The translations under genes and the position numbers were made by a program. Below the pieces are notes generated by a model. The model did no database searches. It was not told where the DNA came from and saw only the letters and a list, made by a program, of their open reading frames with translations. A DNA stretch of 64,000 nt from Stenotrophomonas indicatrix (GTDB taxonomy: Bacteria > Pseudomonadota > Gammaproteobacteria > Xanthomonadales > Xanthomonadaceae), in assembly GCA_041545745.1 (NCBI GenBank), contig CP168152.1, positions 3,656,001-3,720,000 of the forward strand, read 5' to 3'. Below, one piece after another: positions 35,464 to 47,166 of the stretch. The stretch's first letter is position 1; every line of letters begins with the position of its first letter.

Positions 35464-36389
35464 GCCGGCACCTCCGTCGCTGCCGGTGCCAGCCAGGCGT
35501 CGCTGGCCGCATCGGTGGACAGCACCTGCACATCGACGCGACGCGCGGCGAGCTGGCTGCGCAGCTGCTGCAGGGGTTCAACAAAATGCGCTTGCCAGTG
35601 TGCCCGTACATCGCTGCGGCGCAGGTCCAGGCCGATGCGCTGCTGTGCGGCGAGAAACTGCAGCGGCGCCGCTGGCGGTTGCAGCTCCAGCGGATCGACC
35701 AGCAGCAGCAGACTCAAGTCATGATGCTGGGCCAATGCGCTCCAGCGCGCTGGCGGAATGCGAAGCGCCTGCTGCGGATCGGCCAGTACCAGCATCCGCG
35801 CGCCCGGGCGCAGCACCCGCCCGGCATGGTCCAGCGCGCGCTCCAGGCCGAGGTCATCGGCCGGTGGCTGCGCGTACCAGCGCGTGAGCGCATCGAGTAC
35901 GCGCAGTACGCCACGTGCACCGCCGGCCGGCGTGATCGGTGCTTCGCGATCACTGCCGCGCAGTGCACCGATGCGGTCGCCGCGCCGCTGTGCAGACCAT
36001 GCCGCAACGGCGCCGGCGCGCGCTGCCTGCACCGATTTGAAGCGCACTCGGGTGCCGAAATACAGCGCAGGCGACGTATCGGCAACGATCAGGGTGACGC
36101 GCTCGCGTTCTGCCTGGAACAGTTTGGTATGCGTGCGACCGGTGCGGGCAGTGACGCGCCAGTCGATGTGGCGCGCGTCGTCGCCCGCCACGTATTCGCG
36201 TGACTCTGCATATTCCATGCCGCGTCCGCGCAGCGGCGACGGCGCTTGCCCGGCGCTGCCCGCTCGCCCTCGACGAGGCGGCGGCGGGCGCTGCGCCAGG
36301 CGGCGCAATGCCACCAGCTCGGCCAGCTGCGGTCGCAGACCATCGCCTTCGCTGGTACCCGGAGCAGGTCCGTTGGTCGTGCCAGTCAT
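35460..36389 (-). CDS. DUF58 family protein
   Basis: 309 residues, soluble. The family signature is clear: GRGMEYAESREYVAGDDARHIDW (in two parts here) and TGRTHTKLFQAERERVTLIVADTSPAL, followed by a degenerate vWA-like fold. DUF58 proteins accompany MoxR ATPases and are thought to be their membrane-proximal partners. Starts 8 bp after the moxR stop and overlaps the DUF4381 gene by 4 bp. Confidence 0.86.
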   Translation of the reverse strand: MTGTTNGPAPGTSEGDGLRPQLAELVALRRLAQRPPPPRRGRAGSAGQAPSPLRGRGMEYAESREYVAGDDARHIDWRVTARTGRTHTKLFQAERERVTLIVADTSPALYFGTRVRFKSVQAARAGAVAAWSAQRRGDRIGALRGSDREAPITPAGGARGVLRVLDALTRWYAQPPADDLGLERALDHAGRVLRPGARMLVLADPQQALRIPPARWSALAQHHDLSLLLLVDPLELQPPAAPLQFLAAQQRIGLDLRRSDVRAHWQAHFVEPLQQLRSQLAARRVDVQVLSTDAASDAWLAPAATEVPA

Positions 36390-36397
36390 GCGCGCAC

Positions 36398-37423
36398 TCA
36401 GGGTGCCGGTACCCGGGCCAGCAGCTCCTGCACCAAGCGCTCACCATCCCACCCTTCGGCGACGGCTTCATAGCTGGGCAGGACCCGGTGGCGCAGCACA
36501 TCGGCGGCCACGGCACGCACGTCGTCGGGGGTGACGAAATCACGCCCTGCCAACCACGCCCGCGCCCGTGCGCACCGTTCCAGTGCGATGGAGCCACGGG
36601 GGCTGGCGCCCCAGGCAATACGGCGCGCCAGCGAGGCGTCGTAGCGCGAAGGGTCGCGCGAAGCCAGTACCAGCTCGATCAGATAGCGCTCCAGCGCGGG
36701 GGCCATGTGCAGCTCCAGCACCTCGCGGCGCGCGTCGAAGACATCCTGCATCGGCAGTTTTTCCGGCGCCGCTGCGGCCTCACCAAGCGCACCCCGGGCA
36801 CGCTCGCGGGCCAGCCGCAGGATCTCCGACTCGGCCGCCTGGTCCGGATAACCAATGCGTACATGCATCAGGAATCGATCCAGCTGCGCTTCCGGCAGCG
36901 GGAAGGTGCCTTCCTGCTCGATCGGGTTCTGCGTGGCCATCACCAGGAACAGCGATGGCAGCGCATAGGTATGGCGACCGACGGTGACCTGGCGCTCGCC
37001 CATGGCTTCCAGCAGCGCGGACTGCACCTTGGCCGGCGCGCGGTTGATTTCATCGGCCAGCAGGATCGGATGGAAGATCGGCCCCGGCACGAACTCGAAA
37101 CGGCCTTCCTGCGGGCGCCAGATCTCGGTACCGGTCAGGTCCGAAGGCAGCAGGTCCGGGGTGAACTGCACACGTGCAAAGTCTGCTTCCAGCCGCGCTG
37201 CCAAGGCCCGGATGGCCGTGGTCTTGGCCAGGCCCGGGGCACCTTCCACCAGCAGGTGGCCATCGGCCAGCAAGGCGATCAGCAAGCGTTCGACCAGCGC
37301 CGCCTGGCCAACGATCTCGGCCGACAGTGCATCGCGCAGGTTGCTGAAGGCCGCATGCAGTCGCGAGGTGACGGGGGCAGGCGGCGGAGAAATGGATTCG
37401 GGCATCGGCGGAGGCAGGTTCAT
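36398..37423 (-). CDS. MoxR-family AAA+ ATPase
   Basis: 341 residues from ATG 37423. Walker A GAPGLAKTT, Walker B LLADEINRAP, sensor-1 MATQNPIEQEGTFPLPEAQLDRF (typical MoxR, given here in one stretch with its Asp/Arg), and a C-terminal lid. MoxR ATPases act as chaperones that load or remodel vWA-domain proteins. First gene of a six-gene overlapping operon with DUF58, DUF4381, BatA, BatB-TPR and BatD. Confidence 0.9.
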   Translation of the reverse strand: MNLPPPMPESISPPPAPVTSRLHAAFSNLRDALSAEIVGQAALVERLLIALLADGHLLVEGAPGLAKTTAIRALAARLEADFARVQFTPDLLPSDLTGTEIWRPQEGRFEFVPGPIFHPILLADEINRAPAKVQSALLEAMGERQVTVGRHTYALPSLFLVMATQNPIEQEGTFPLPEAQLDRFLMHVRIGYPDQAAESEILRLARERARGALGEAAAAPEKLPMQDVFDARREVLELHMAPALERYLIELVLASRDPSRYDASLARRIAWGASPRGSIALERCARARAWLAGRDFVTPDDVRAVAADVLRHRVLPSYEAVAEGWDGERLVQELLARVPAP

Positions 37424-37511
37424 GGGGGCCTTTGACCGGCGCGGGATGGCTCGGGTTCCCCACATCATCGCAGGCCATCCGGCTGCTGGCATCAAGAACG
37501 GCTGAACAGCC

Positions 37512-37533
37512 TCCACGCATGGCGTGGATCTAC
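37512..37533. repeat. SMAG hairpin
   Basis: TCCACGC-ATG-GCGTGGA followed by TCTAC, between the MoxR gene and pilQ. Confidence 0.85.
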
Positions 37534-37540
37534 TGGCGCA

Positions 37541-37570
37541 AACGACGCGGGGCCGCACATGGCGGCCCCG
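37541..37570 (-). terminator. pilQ operon terminator
   Basis: GGGGCCGC-N5-GCGGCCCC stem, then GCGTCGTTTGC on the minus strand, about 25 bp after pilQ. Confidence 0.72.
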
Positions 37571-37594
37571 GTCGGATACAGCAGATGTAATGCC

Positions 37595-39565
37595 TCAGTT
37601 CTGGCGCGCCACGCGCAGAACCTTCGGGGTCACGAACACCAGCAGTTCGGCCTTGTCCTTGTTGCGACCGCGCTTCTTGAACAGGTTGCCGAGGAACGGC
37701 ACGTCGCCCAGGAACGGCACCTTGCTGACACTGTTGCGGTCGGTGAACTCATACACGCCGCCGATCACCACGGTCTGGCCATCTTCCACCAGCACGGCGG
37801 TATTGACCTCGCGGCGGTTGATGGACGGCACGGTACCGTAGCCCTGCAGCTGGATCAGCTGATCGACCTCGTCCTTCTTCACCGCCATGTTGAGGAATAC
37901 GCGGTTGTCGTTGGTGATGGTCGGAGTGACCTTCAGTTCCAGAACCACTTCCTTGAACTGGACGTTCGGGGTGGCTACACCGCCAGCGCCGCCGCCACTG
38001 ATGGTGACATAGCCGATTTCCTTGCCCTGCTTGATCAGCGCCTCGCGCTGATTGGTGGTCACTACGCGCGGATTGGAAATCACTTCACCACGCGACTCTT
38101 CCTGCATGGCGGACAATTCCACATCAAGCAGATAGCCTGCGTTGAGGATGGACAGCGCCAGCGAACCAGGATTGCTGGCCGTTGCCACCGGCAGGTTCCA
38201 GTTCAGGCCGCGGGTGATGGCCGAACCGACCGAAACCGGCGGTGGACCCACGCGGCCACCGGCGATCCAGTCGCGCTCAGCCTTCGCGTTGGTGCTGGCG
38301 GTGTCCACCTGCGATTCGCGGGTCTTCCGATTGGCCTCAAGGTCGCCGCTGAAGTAGACGTTGTCACGGCTGCCGCTGATGCCGAACTTGGCGCCCAGCT
38401 CGCGCGCGAACGTGTCGGTGGCGATGACGATGCGTGCTTCGATCAGCACCTGGTCGACCGGGCGGTCGATCACGTTGATCAACTCGCGCATGCGCGCGAT
38501 CTTCTTCGGAATGTCGCTGATCATCAGCGTGTTGGTGCGCTCGTCAGCGACGATGCGGCCACGTGCCGAGAGGAATCCGCTTTCTTCCTGCGAACTGCCA
38601 CCACCACCACCGCCGCCGCCACCACCACCACCGATGCCCTTGGCCTCGGTCAACGCTTTGAAGATCTGCGTGGCACTGTGGTAGTTGATCTGGACGTAGT
38701 CGGTCATCAGATCTTCGCGGTTCTCGATGGCGATGCGCGCGTCTTCCTTCTCCTGCTCGAACTTGGCCAGCTCGGACTGCGGCGCAACCCATACCACGCT
38801 GCCGTCACGACGCTTGTCCAGGCCCTTGGCGCGCAGCACGATATCCAGCGCCTGGTCCCACGGCACGTTGACCAGGCGCAGGGTCACATTGCCCTGCACC
38901 GAGTCGGAGGCCACCACGTTCAGATTCGACTCTTCGGCAATCAACTGCAGCACGGTGCGCACGGGCACGTCCTGGAAGTTGAAGGTCACCGGCTTGCCGG
39001 CGAAGCCGCGCTGCGGCACGCCCTTGGCGGCCTGGGTCACGCTGCCGGCAGTGACTGCGCCGACGGCGGCCTGCGCCTGCCGTGGGCTGATCTCCACCAC
39101 ATACTCGTTGCCACTCTGGTAAGCCAGAGACTCGACCGGACCACCCGTGCTCAGCACCAGCTGGGTGCCGGCCCCGGACGGCTTGGCGTCGATGCGCTGC
39201 ACCGGGGTGGCGAAGTCGGTGACGTTCATCGGCTTCTGCAGATTGGCCGGCAGGCGTGCGTTGCCGACATCGACAACCACGCTGTTGCCCTGGCTGCGCA
39301 GGTCGGGCATTGCGCCCTGGCCGTCGAACTGCAGGATCAGGCGGCCCGCGCCGTCATCGCCACGCTTGAAGTCGATGCGTGCGACCGAAAGGCCTGCCGG
39401 CGCAGCGGCCGGCGTCGCCGCCAGCGCAGTGCCGGTCGGCTTTTCCGACGGTGCGGCGGCCAGCGCCGGAGCGCAGGCCAGCATCAACGCGACTCCCAGC
39501 GCGCTGATGCGGTTCAAGGTAGAGCGCCGGATGGGACGCAGCCCCTTGGCTTGGTGAAAGGTCAT
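37595..39565 (-). CDS. pilQ: Type IV pilus secretin PilQ
   Basis: 656-residue outer-membrane secretin through which the pilus passes. Signal peptide (LGVALMLACAPALAAA), AMIN domain (about 55-160), STN/N0 domain (VTFNFQDVPVRTVLQLIAEESNLN), N1 domain, then the secretin domain ending VTPKVLRVARQN with VPFLGDVPFLGNLFK. A run of 12 glycines (codons 38597-38632) sits in the N1 loop before the secretin core. Last gene of pilMNOPQ, with a terminator behind it. Confidence 0.95.
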   Translation of the reverse strand: MTFHQAKGLRPIRRSTLNRISALGVALMLACAPALAAAPSEKPTGTALAATPAAAPAGLSVARIDFKRGDDGAGRLILQFDGQGAMPDLRSQGNSVVVDVGNARLPANLQKPMNVTDFATPVQRIDAKPSGAGTQLVLSTGGPVESLAYQSGNEYVVEISPRQAQAAVGAVTAGSVTQAAKGVPQRGFAGKPVTFNFQDVPVRTVLQLIAEESNLNVVASDSVQGNVTLRLVNVPWDQALDIVLRAKGLDKRRDGSVVWVAPQSELAKFEQEKEDARIAIENREDLMTDYVQINYHSATQIFKALTEAKGIGGGGGGGGGGGGSSQEESGFLSARGRIVADERTNTLMISDIPKKIARMRELINVIDRPVDQVLIEARIVIATDTFARELGAKFGISGSRDNVYFSGDLEANRKTRESQVDTASTNAKAERDWIAGGRVGPPPVSVGSAITRGLNWNLPVATASNPGSLALSILNAGYLLDVELSAMQEESRGEVISNPRVVTTNQREALIKQGKEIGYVTISGGGAGGVATPNVQFKEVVLELKVTPTITNDNRVFLNMAVKKDEVDQLIQLQGYGTVPSINRREVNTAVLVEDGQTVVIGGVYEFTDRNSVSKVPFLGDVPFLGNLFKKRGRNKDKAELLVFVTPKVLRVARQN

Positions 39566-39586
39566 CGTGCTATCCCCAGTAAACGA

Positions 39587-40123
39587 TCATTGATCTTCCA
39601 GCGCGAGCGTTGCTGGACGTTCCAGCCAGCCACCCGCGCCATCCGGCACCAGTTCGATCAGCTCCACGCGGTCTTCGAAGACCGCAGTGACCCGCCCGTC
39701 GCTCTGTCCCAGGTAACCGCCGGGACGCACCCGATAGGTCACCTTGTCCGGCCCCATCACCAGCGCCACAGTGCCGGCGCCTGTACCGATGGTGCCGACC
39801 ATGTCCAGCGCGTCCAGCGGGAAGCCTTCCATCGGCTCCTTGCGCCGGTTCGGATCTGGCCGCAGTCCCCCATTCCCCTGCTGCGGGTTGGTCCAGGCAT
39901 CGGTGAACGGATCGCGCATGCCCTGCGCGGAGTATTCGAAGGTCTCGAACTGCTGCATCACCGGCAGCGGCTCCAGCGGCTGCGCCGGTCGCGCACGCTC
40001 GCTCTCGACCCACTTTTCCAGATTGGGTGCATCACCTGGCGTGCTGGTCACGCCGCGGCCACAGGCAGCCAGCAGCAGCACCGTCAACGCCATCCCACCA
40101 CGTGCAATGAAGGAACGGATCAC
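39587..40123 (-). CDS. pilP: Type IV pilus assembly lipoprotein PilP
   Basis: 178-residue inner-membrane lipoprotein (lipobox LLLAAC). The C-terminal HR domain contains GTIGTGAGTVALVMGPDKVTYRV and the typical GGYLGQSDGRV before the last strand. PilP bridges the PilNO complex and PilQ. Overlaps pilO by 4 bp; 21 bp before pilQ. Confidence 0.92.
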   Translation of the reverse strand: MIRSFIARGGMALTVLLLAACGRGVTSTPGDAPNLEKWVESERARPAQPLEPLPVMQQFETFEYSAQGMRDPFTDAWTNPQQGNGGLRPDPNRRKEPMEGFPLDALDMVGTIGTGAGTVALVMGPDKVTYRVRPGGYLGQSDGRVTAVFEDRVELIELVPDGAGGWLERPATLALEDQ

Positions 40124-40776
40124 TTCTTTTCCTCCTTGCCCGCTTCAGCCTTCTGCTGTTCGGCGACCTCGGCCTCGTCCAGGTAACGGTAGGTCTTGAC
40201 CGTACCGGACAGTTCCAGGGCTCCGGCGCGGATGTTGCCGCCGGTCTTGTCCTTGGGCTTGAGGTTGATGTCGTGCATGGTCAGGATCACCACCCGCGGC
40301 AACGAGGCCACGCCACTGACGAAGGCGCCGAACTGGTGGTAGCTGCCCACCATCCGCAGCTTGATCGGCTTCTCGGCGTAGAACTCCTTGATCTGCTCCT
40401 GTTCGGGTTCGAACAACTCGTTGGACAGGCCGCTGGACAGCGCGGTCTGCGAGATGTCGATGATCAGATCAGGCATCTCGGTCTTGCTGGGCAGCTGCCG
40501 CAACATCTGCTGCAGCACCTGCTCCATCTGCGCCAGCTGCTGCTTCAGCGGCTCCAGGTTGACCGCGCGTTCCTGTTCCTTGGTGAATTGGGCACGCAGC
40601 TCGGTTTCCCGCGATTCCAGGCCCGCCAGCTCCTCGCGCTTGCCGCTGATCAGCAGCATCCAGAGCACGAACATGATCACCACGGCAATCAGCGAGCAGA
40701 ACACGATCTTCGCGTTCCTCGGCCAGTTGCCGATGTCGTTGAAGTCCAGGTTCTTGATGTCGACTTTCTTGCTCAT
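40120..40776 (-). CDS. pilO: Type IV pilus assembly protein PilO
   Basis: 218 residues. One N-terminal membrane helix (IVFCSLIAVVIMFVLWMLLI), a coiled coil (about residues 55-100, rich in Glu/Gln/Leu) and a ferredoxin-like periplasmic domain with GSYHQFGAFVSGVASLPRVVILTMHDI. Partner of PilN in the inner-membrane alignment complex. Four-base overlaps with pilN and pilP. Ends with a Lys/Glu-rich tail. Confidence 0.93.
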   Translation of the reverse strand: MSKKVDIKNLDFNDIGNWPRNAKIVFCSLIAVVIMFVLWMLLISGKREELAGLESRETELRAQFTKEQERAVNLEPLKQQLAQMEQVLQQMLRQLPSKTEMPDLIIDISQTALSSGLSNELFEPEQEQIKEFYAEKPIKLRMVGSYHQFGAFVSGVASLPRVVILTMHDINLKPKDKTGGNIRAGALELSGTVKTYRYLDEAEVAEQQKAEAGKEEKK

Positions 40777-41668
40777 GCGCGATCCCCCTGCAGCGGGGCG
40801 TGGAAGGCCTGCGGTGGCTGCGCCAGGCGGCTGCCCTCAGGCTTGGTGGCCGGTGCGGCTGGTACAGGCTTGGTCGGCGCAGGCGTTGCCGCCGGTGCTG
40901 GGACCTGTGCAGGAGCGGTCGCAGGCGTAGCTGCCGGTGCCGGAGTCGATCCCGTCAGCGGCGCGGCGAGAGCCGGTGCTGCGGCGTCCGGCCCGGCGCT
41001 GAGCGGTGCGACCGTCGGTGCCACCGGCGCGGTGCCGGCCACGCTGCCATCCGGATTCAGGCCCGGCGTGGCGCCTGCTTCCTCGCTCTGCGCGGGCAGC
41101 TTGACCTTGACCTTGAACACGTACGGCAATGCCTTGATGTCAGCCACCGGGCCGGTCGCGCGCCCGTCCTTGTCCTTGTCAGGCTCACGCGCCTCGATGA
41201 TCGCCAGCTCCGGATTTGTCATCCAGCCGGAAACTTCGAGGTTGCGCATGTAGGCCGAGACACGCGCGTTGGACTGGGTGCGGCCCTCCAGCGTCAACAC
41301 GTCACCTTCCTGCTGCAGAGCGGTGAGCACCACGCCATCGGGGATGGTGCGGACCAGCGCATCGAACAGGTGGACCATCTGCGAGCGCTTGGCCTGCAGC
41401 TGCTCGATCACGGCCTTGCGGGCCAGCAATCGATTCTTCTGCTCGTCAAGGCGGTCGATTTCCTTGTTCTGCTCCTTGACCTTGTCGATCTCGGTCTGCA
41501 GGTAGGCGTTGCGATCGCTCTGCCCGCTGACCTGCATGTCGTAGTAGAACCAGATCAACAGCGACAGCAGCAGGCCACCCAGGGCGGCCATGCCCAGCAT
41601 GATGCCGAACTCGCGCTGGCGTTGCTTGCGCCGTTCGGCGCGCCAGGGCAATAGATTGATGCGTGCCA

Positions 41669-41669
<1 letters not shown>
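40773..41669 (-). CDS. pilN: Type IV pilus assembly protein PilN with long Pro/Ala tail
   Basis: 298 residues. Conserved N-terminus MARINLLPWRAERRKQRQREF, which binds PilM, a membrane helix (LGMAALGGLLLSLLIWFYY), coiled coil and periplasmic domain ending near residue 190. The last 100 residues are Pro/Ala-rich and probably disordered; PilN is often about 180-200 residues, so this tail is extra. Overlaps pilM by one base and pilO by 4 bp. Confidence 0.92.
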
Positions 41670-45371
<3,702 letters not shown>

Positions 45372-45688
45372 AGGCGCAGGTTCGGTGGGTGCCAACCATT
45401 GGTTGCCGCCGATACATTCGCCGGGCATGGCCCGGCGCTACCACCGTTCGGTGGGTGCCAACCTTGGTTGGCACGATGGCCCGGCGTTGCCCTGGTGGTC
45501 GCCAACCTTGGTTGGCGCCGATGCATCCGCCGGGCATGGCTCGGCCTACCATGCCGCACCCGTCGGGCGCCCTCTCCCGGTAGCGCCGGGCCATGCCCGG
45601 CGAGCGCAGCGGCACCTCCGTGGAATACCCACGCAGATGTCACATGCCTGCGCTAGTCTGTAGCCAGGTCGCAACAGGGAGTCATCGC
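45372..45688. repeat. Cluster of SMAG and CCAACC/GGTTGG hairpins
   Basis: Six hairpins in 230 bp: CCAACC-ATT-GGTTG near 45391, CGCCGGGC-ATG-GCCCGGCG-CTAC (45419-45442), GTGCCAACC-TT-GGTTGGCAC (45455-45474), CGCCAACC-TT-GGTTGGCG (about 45500-45517), CGCCGGGC-ATG-GCTCGGC (45528-45546) and GTAGCGCCGGGC-CAT-GCCCGGCG (45580-45602). No gene seen; the next gene has an ACAGGGAG ribosome binding site. Confidence 0.85.
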
Positions 45689-46333
45689 ATGCACCGCGCT
45701 CACCAGCATGCTGCCAGCCAGACCCGCGAACGGCGTCATCGCCTCGCCCACGAAGCCGCCCGGCTGATGGCCGAGGGCGGAATCCGCGACTTCCACCAGG
45801 CCAAGCTCAAGGCCGCCAGCCGTCTTGGCATCCACGACGATGCCTCGCTGCCCCGCAACGTCGAGATCGAACAGGCCCTGCGCGAGTACCAGCGGCTGTT
45901 CTCCGGCCCACAACACGGCAACGAACTGCAGCGGCGGCGCGAGTCCGCGTTGCGCGCGCTGGAGTTCCTGCACGGCTTCTCGCCGCGCCTGGCCGGCCCC
46001 GTGCTGGACGGCACCGCCGACGCCAACAGCCCCGTGCAGTTGCACCTGCACAGTGACGACCCGGAGGCCGTGCATCGCTTTCTGGACGAGCACCGCATCC
46101 CCGCCGAATCGCGCACGCGGCGCCTGCGGCTGGACCGCGAGCGCAACCTGGATGTGCCGGTGTGGGTGTTCAGTGCCGAAGAACTGACCTTCGACCTGGC
46201 CGTACTGCCCTACGACGCCCTGCGCCAGGCACCGCTGTCGCCGGTGGATGAGAAACCCATGCGCCGGGCGTCGGCCACGCAATTGCGGCAACTGCTGGCC
46301 GAGACGGAGATCACCGCCTATATCGGCGGATGA
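45689..46333 (+). CDS. Uncharacterised protein, possibly nucleotidyltransferase-like
   Basis: 214 residues from ATG 45689 (MHRAHQHAASQTRERRHRLAHEAARLM) with a clear ribosome binding site 8 bp upstream. N-terminal half is helical and Arg/His-rich; the second half alternates strands and helices (SPVQLHLHSDDPEAVHRFLDEH, VPVWVFSAEELTFDLAVLPYDAL), vaguely like small nucleotidyltransferases, but no GS-x-DxD catalytic motif is visible. Cytoplasmic. Convergent with the next gene; a SMAG hairpin lies between them. Function unknown. Confidence 0.7.
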   Translation: MHRAHQHAASQTRERRHRLAHEAARLMAEGGIRDFHQAKLKAASRLGIHDDASLPRNVEIEQALREYQRLFSGPQHGNELQRRRESALRALEFLHGFSPRLAGPVLDGTADANSPVQLHLHSDDPEAVHRFLDEHRIPAESRTRRLRLDRERNLDVPVWVFSAEELTFDLAVLPYDALRQAPLSPVDEKPMRRASATQLRQLLAETEITAYIGG

Positions 46334-46338
46334 CCGGC

Positions 46339-46363
46339 GTAGAGCCGCATGGCTCGGCTCTAC
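46339..46363. repeat. SMAG hairpin
   Basis: GTAGAGCCG-CAT-GGCTCGGCTCTAC between two convergent genes; overlaps the end of the minus-strand gene by a few bases. Confidence 0.8.
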
Positions 46364-47097
46364 GGGAAGATCAGCTTTTCCTCGGACGGGGTCGCCAACC
46401 GTGCCAACCACGGCACCGCGGCACGGTACGGATACTCGGCCATCATGCGTGCATGCATCTTCTGCATGTCATGCAGGTTCCAGGCGTGCGAGTACACGTC
46501 CTGGAAATCATCCGCCCAACCACTGCGCACGCGCATGCGTTCGCCATCAAGATTCGGCACCAGGTACCAGGGCACCTGCAGGATCTCGGCCAGGGCCTTG
46601 TTGCGTACGGCACTCTCGCGTCCCGACCGCTGCAACTGTTCGATGCGGAAACTCACGCGGCGGCAGGGAAAGGGCATGCAGGCACCGGTAGCGTTGATGT
46701 AATCGGCGATGTCCGCGTACATGTCCGCCTGCAGCTTCATCGGTACCGGGTCCTGCAGCGTCTGCCGCACCCGCAGCGTGCGCTGGGTGCTGCCGCGGAT
46801 CTCCGCAGCACTGTAGAAGGGATGACCCGGCGTCGTGCCGCCGTGGCGTACCAGCACCATGCGATGAATCGCTTCGTCGGTCAGCACTTCCACCCGCACG
46901 GCGGCAGCTTCCGGATGGATGCGCGGCTGCGGCACGTTCACCACGCGCCAGAACCCCCACACCATCAGCCCCATGCAGATCATCAACACCAGGCACGCCA
47001 GCGTCCACGTATCCATGTCGTGGGTGACGTAGCGGATGCGGGCACGCCAGACGTAGTAGCGCCGATAGGTCATGAAGCGGCTCATGAAGTTGTACAT
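46360..47097 (-). CDS. Single-pass membrane protein of unknown function next to the autotransporter
   Basis: 245 residues from ATG 47097, preceded by a GAGGAGATTGCA ribosome binding site. Short Arg/Tyr-rich cytoplasmic start, one membrane helix (WTLACLVLMICMGLMVWGFW, about 31-52), and a periplasmic domain of about 190 residues with a CMPFPC pair that may form a disulfide. No family recognised. Begins 69 bp after the giant adhesin gene on the same strand, with no clear terminator between, so it may belong to that operon and assist the adhesin; this is inference. Confidence 0.7.
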   Translation of the reverse strand: MYNFMSRFMTYRRYYVWRARIRYVTHDMDTWTLACLVLMICMGLMVWGFWRVVNVPQPRIHPEAAAVRVEVLTDEAIHRMVLVRHGGTTPGHPFYSAAEIRGSTQRTLRVRQTLQDPVPMKLQADMYADIADYINATGACMPFPCRRVSFRIEQLQRSGRESAVRNKALAEILQVPWYLVPNLDGERMRVRSGWADDFQDVYSHAWNLHDMQKMHARMMAEYPYRAAVPWLARLATPSEEKLIFP

Positions 47098-47166
47098 TGC
47101 AATCTCCTCTGCAATGGCCCCGGCGCGGCGGGGCTCGTTACGCGCACCACACCGGGGCGCCATGGC

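Noticed and set aside
37559..40186. Plus-strand open frame of 875 codons
   Set aside because: Antisense to pilQ and pilP; explained by codon bias of those genes.
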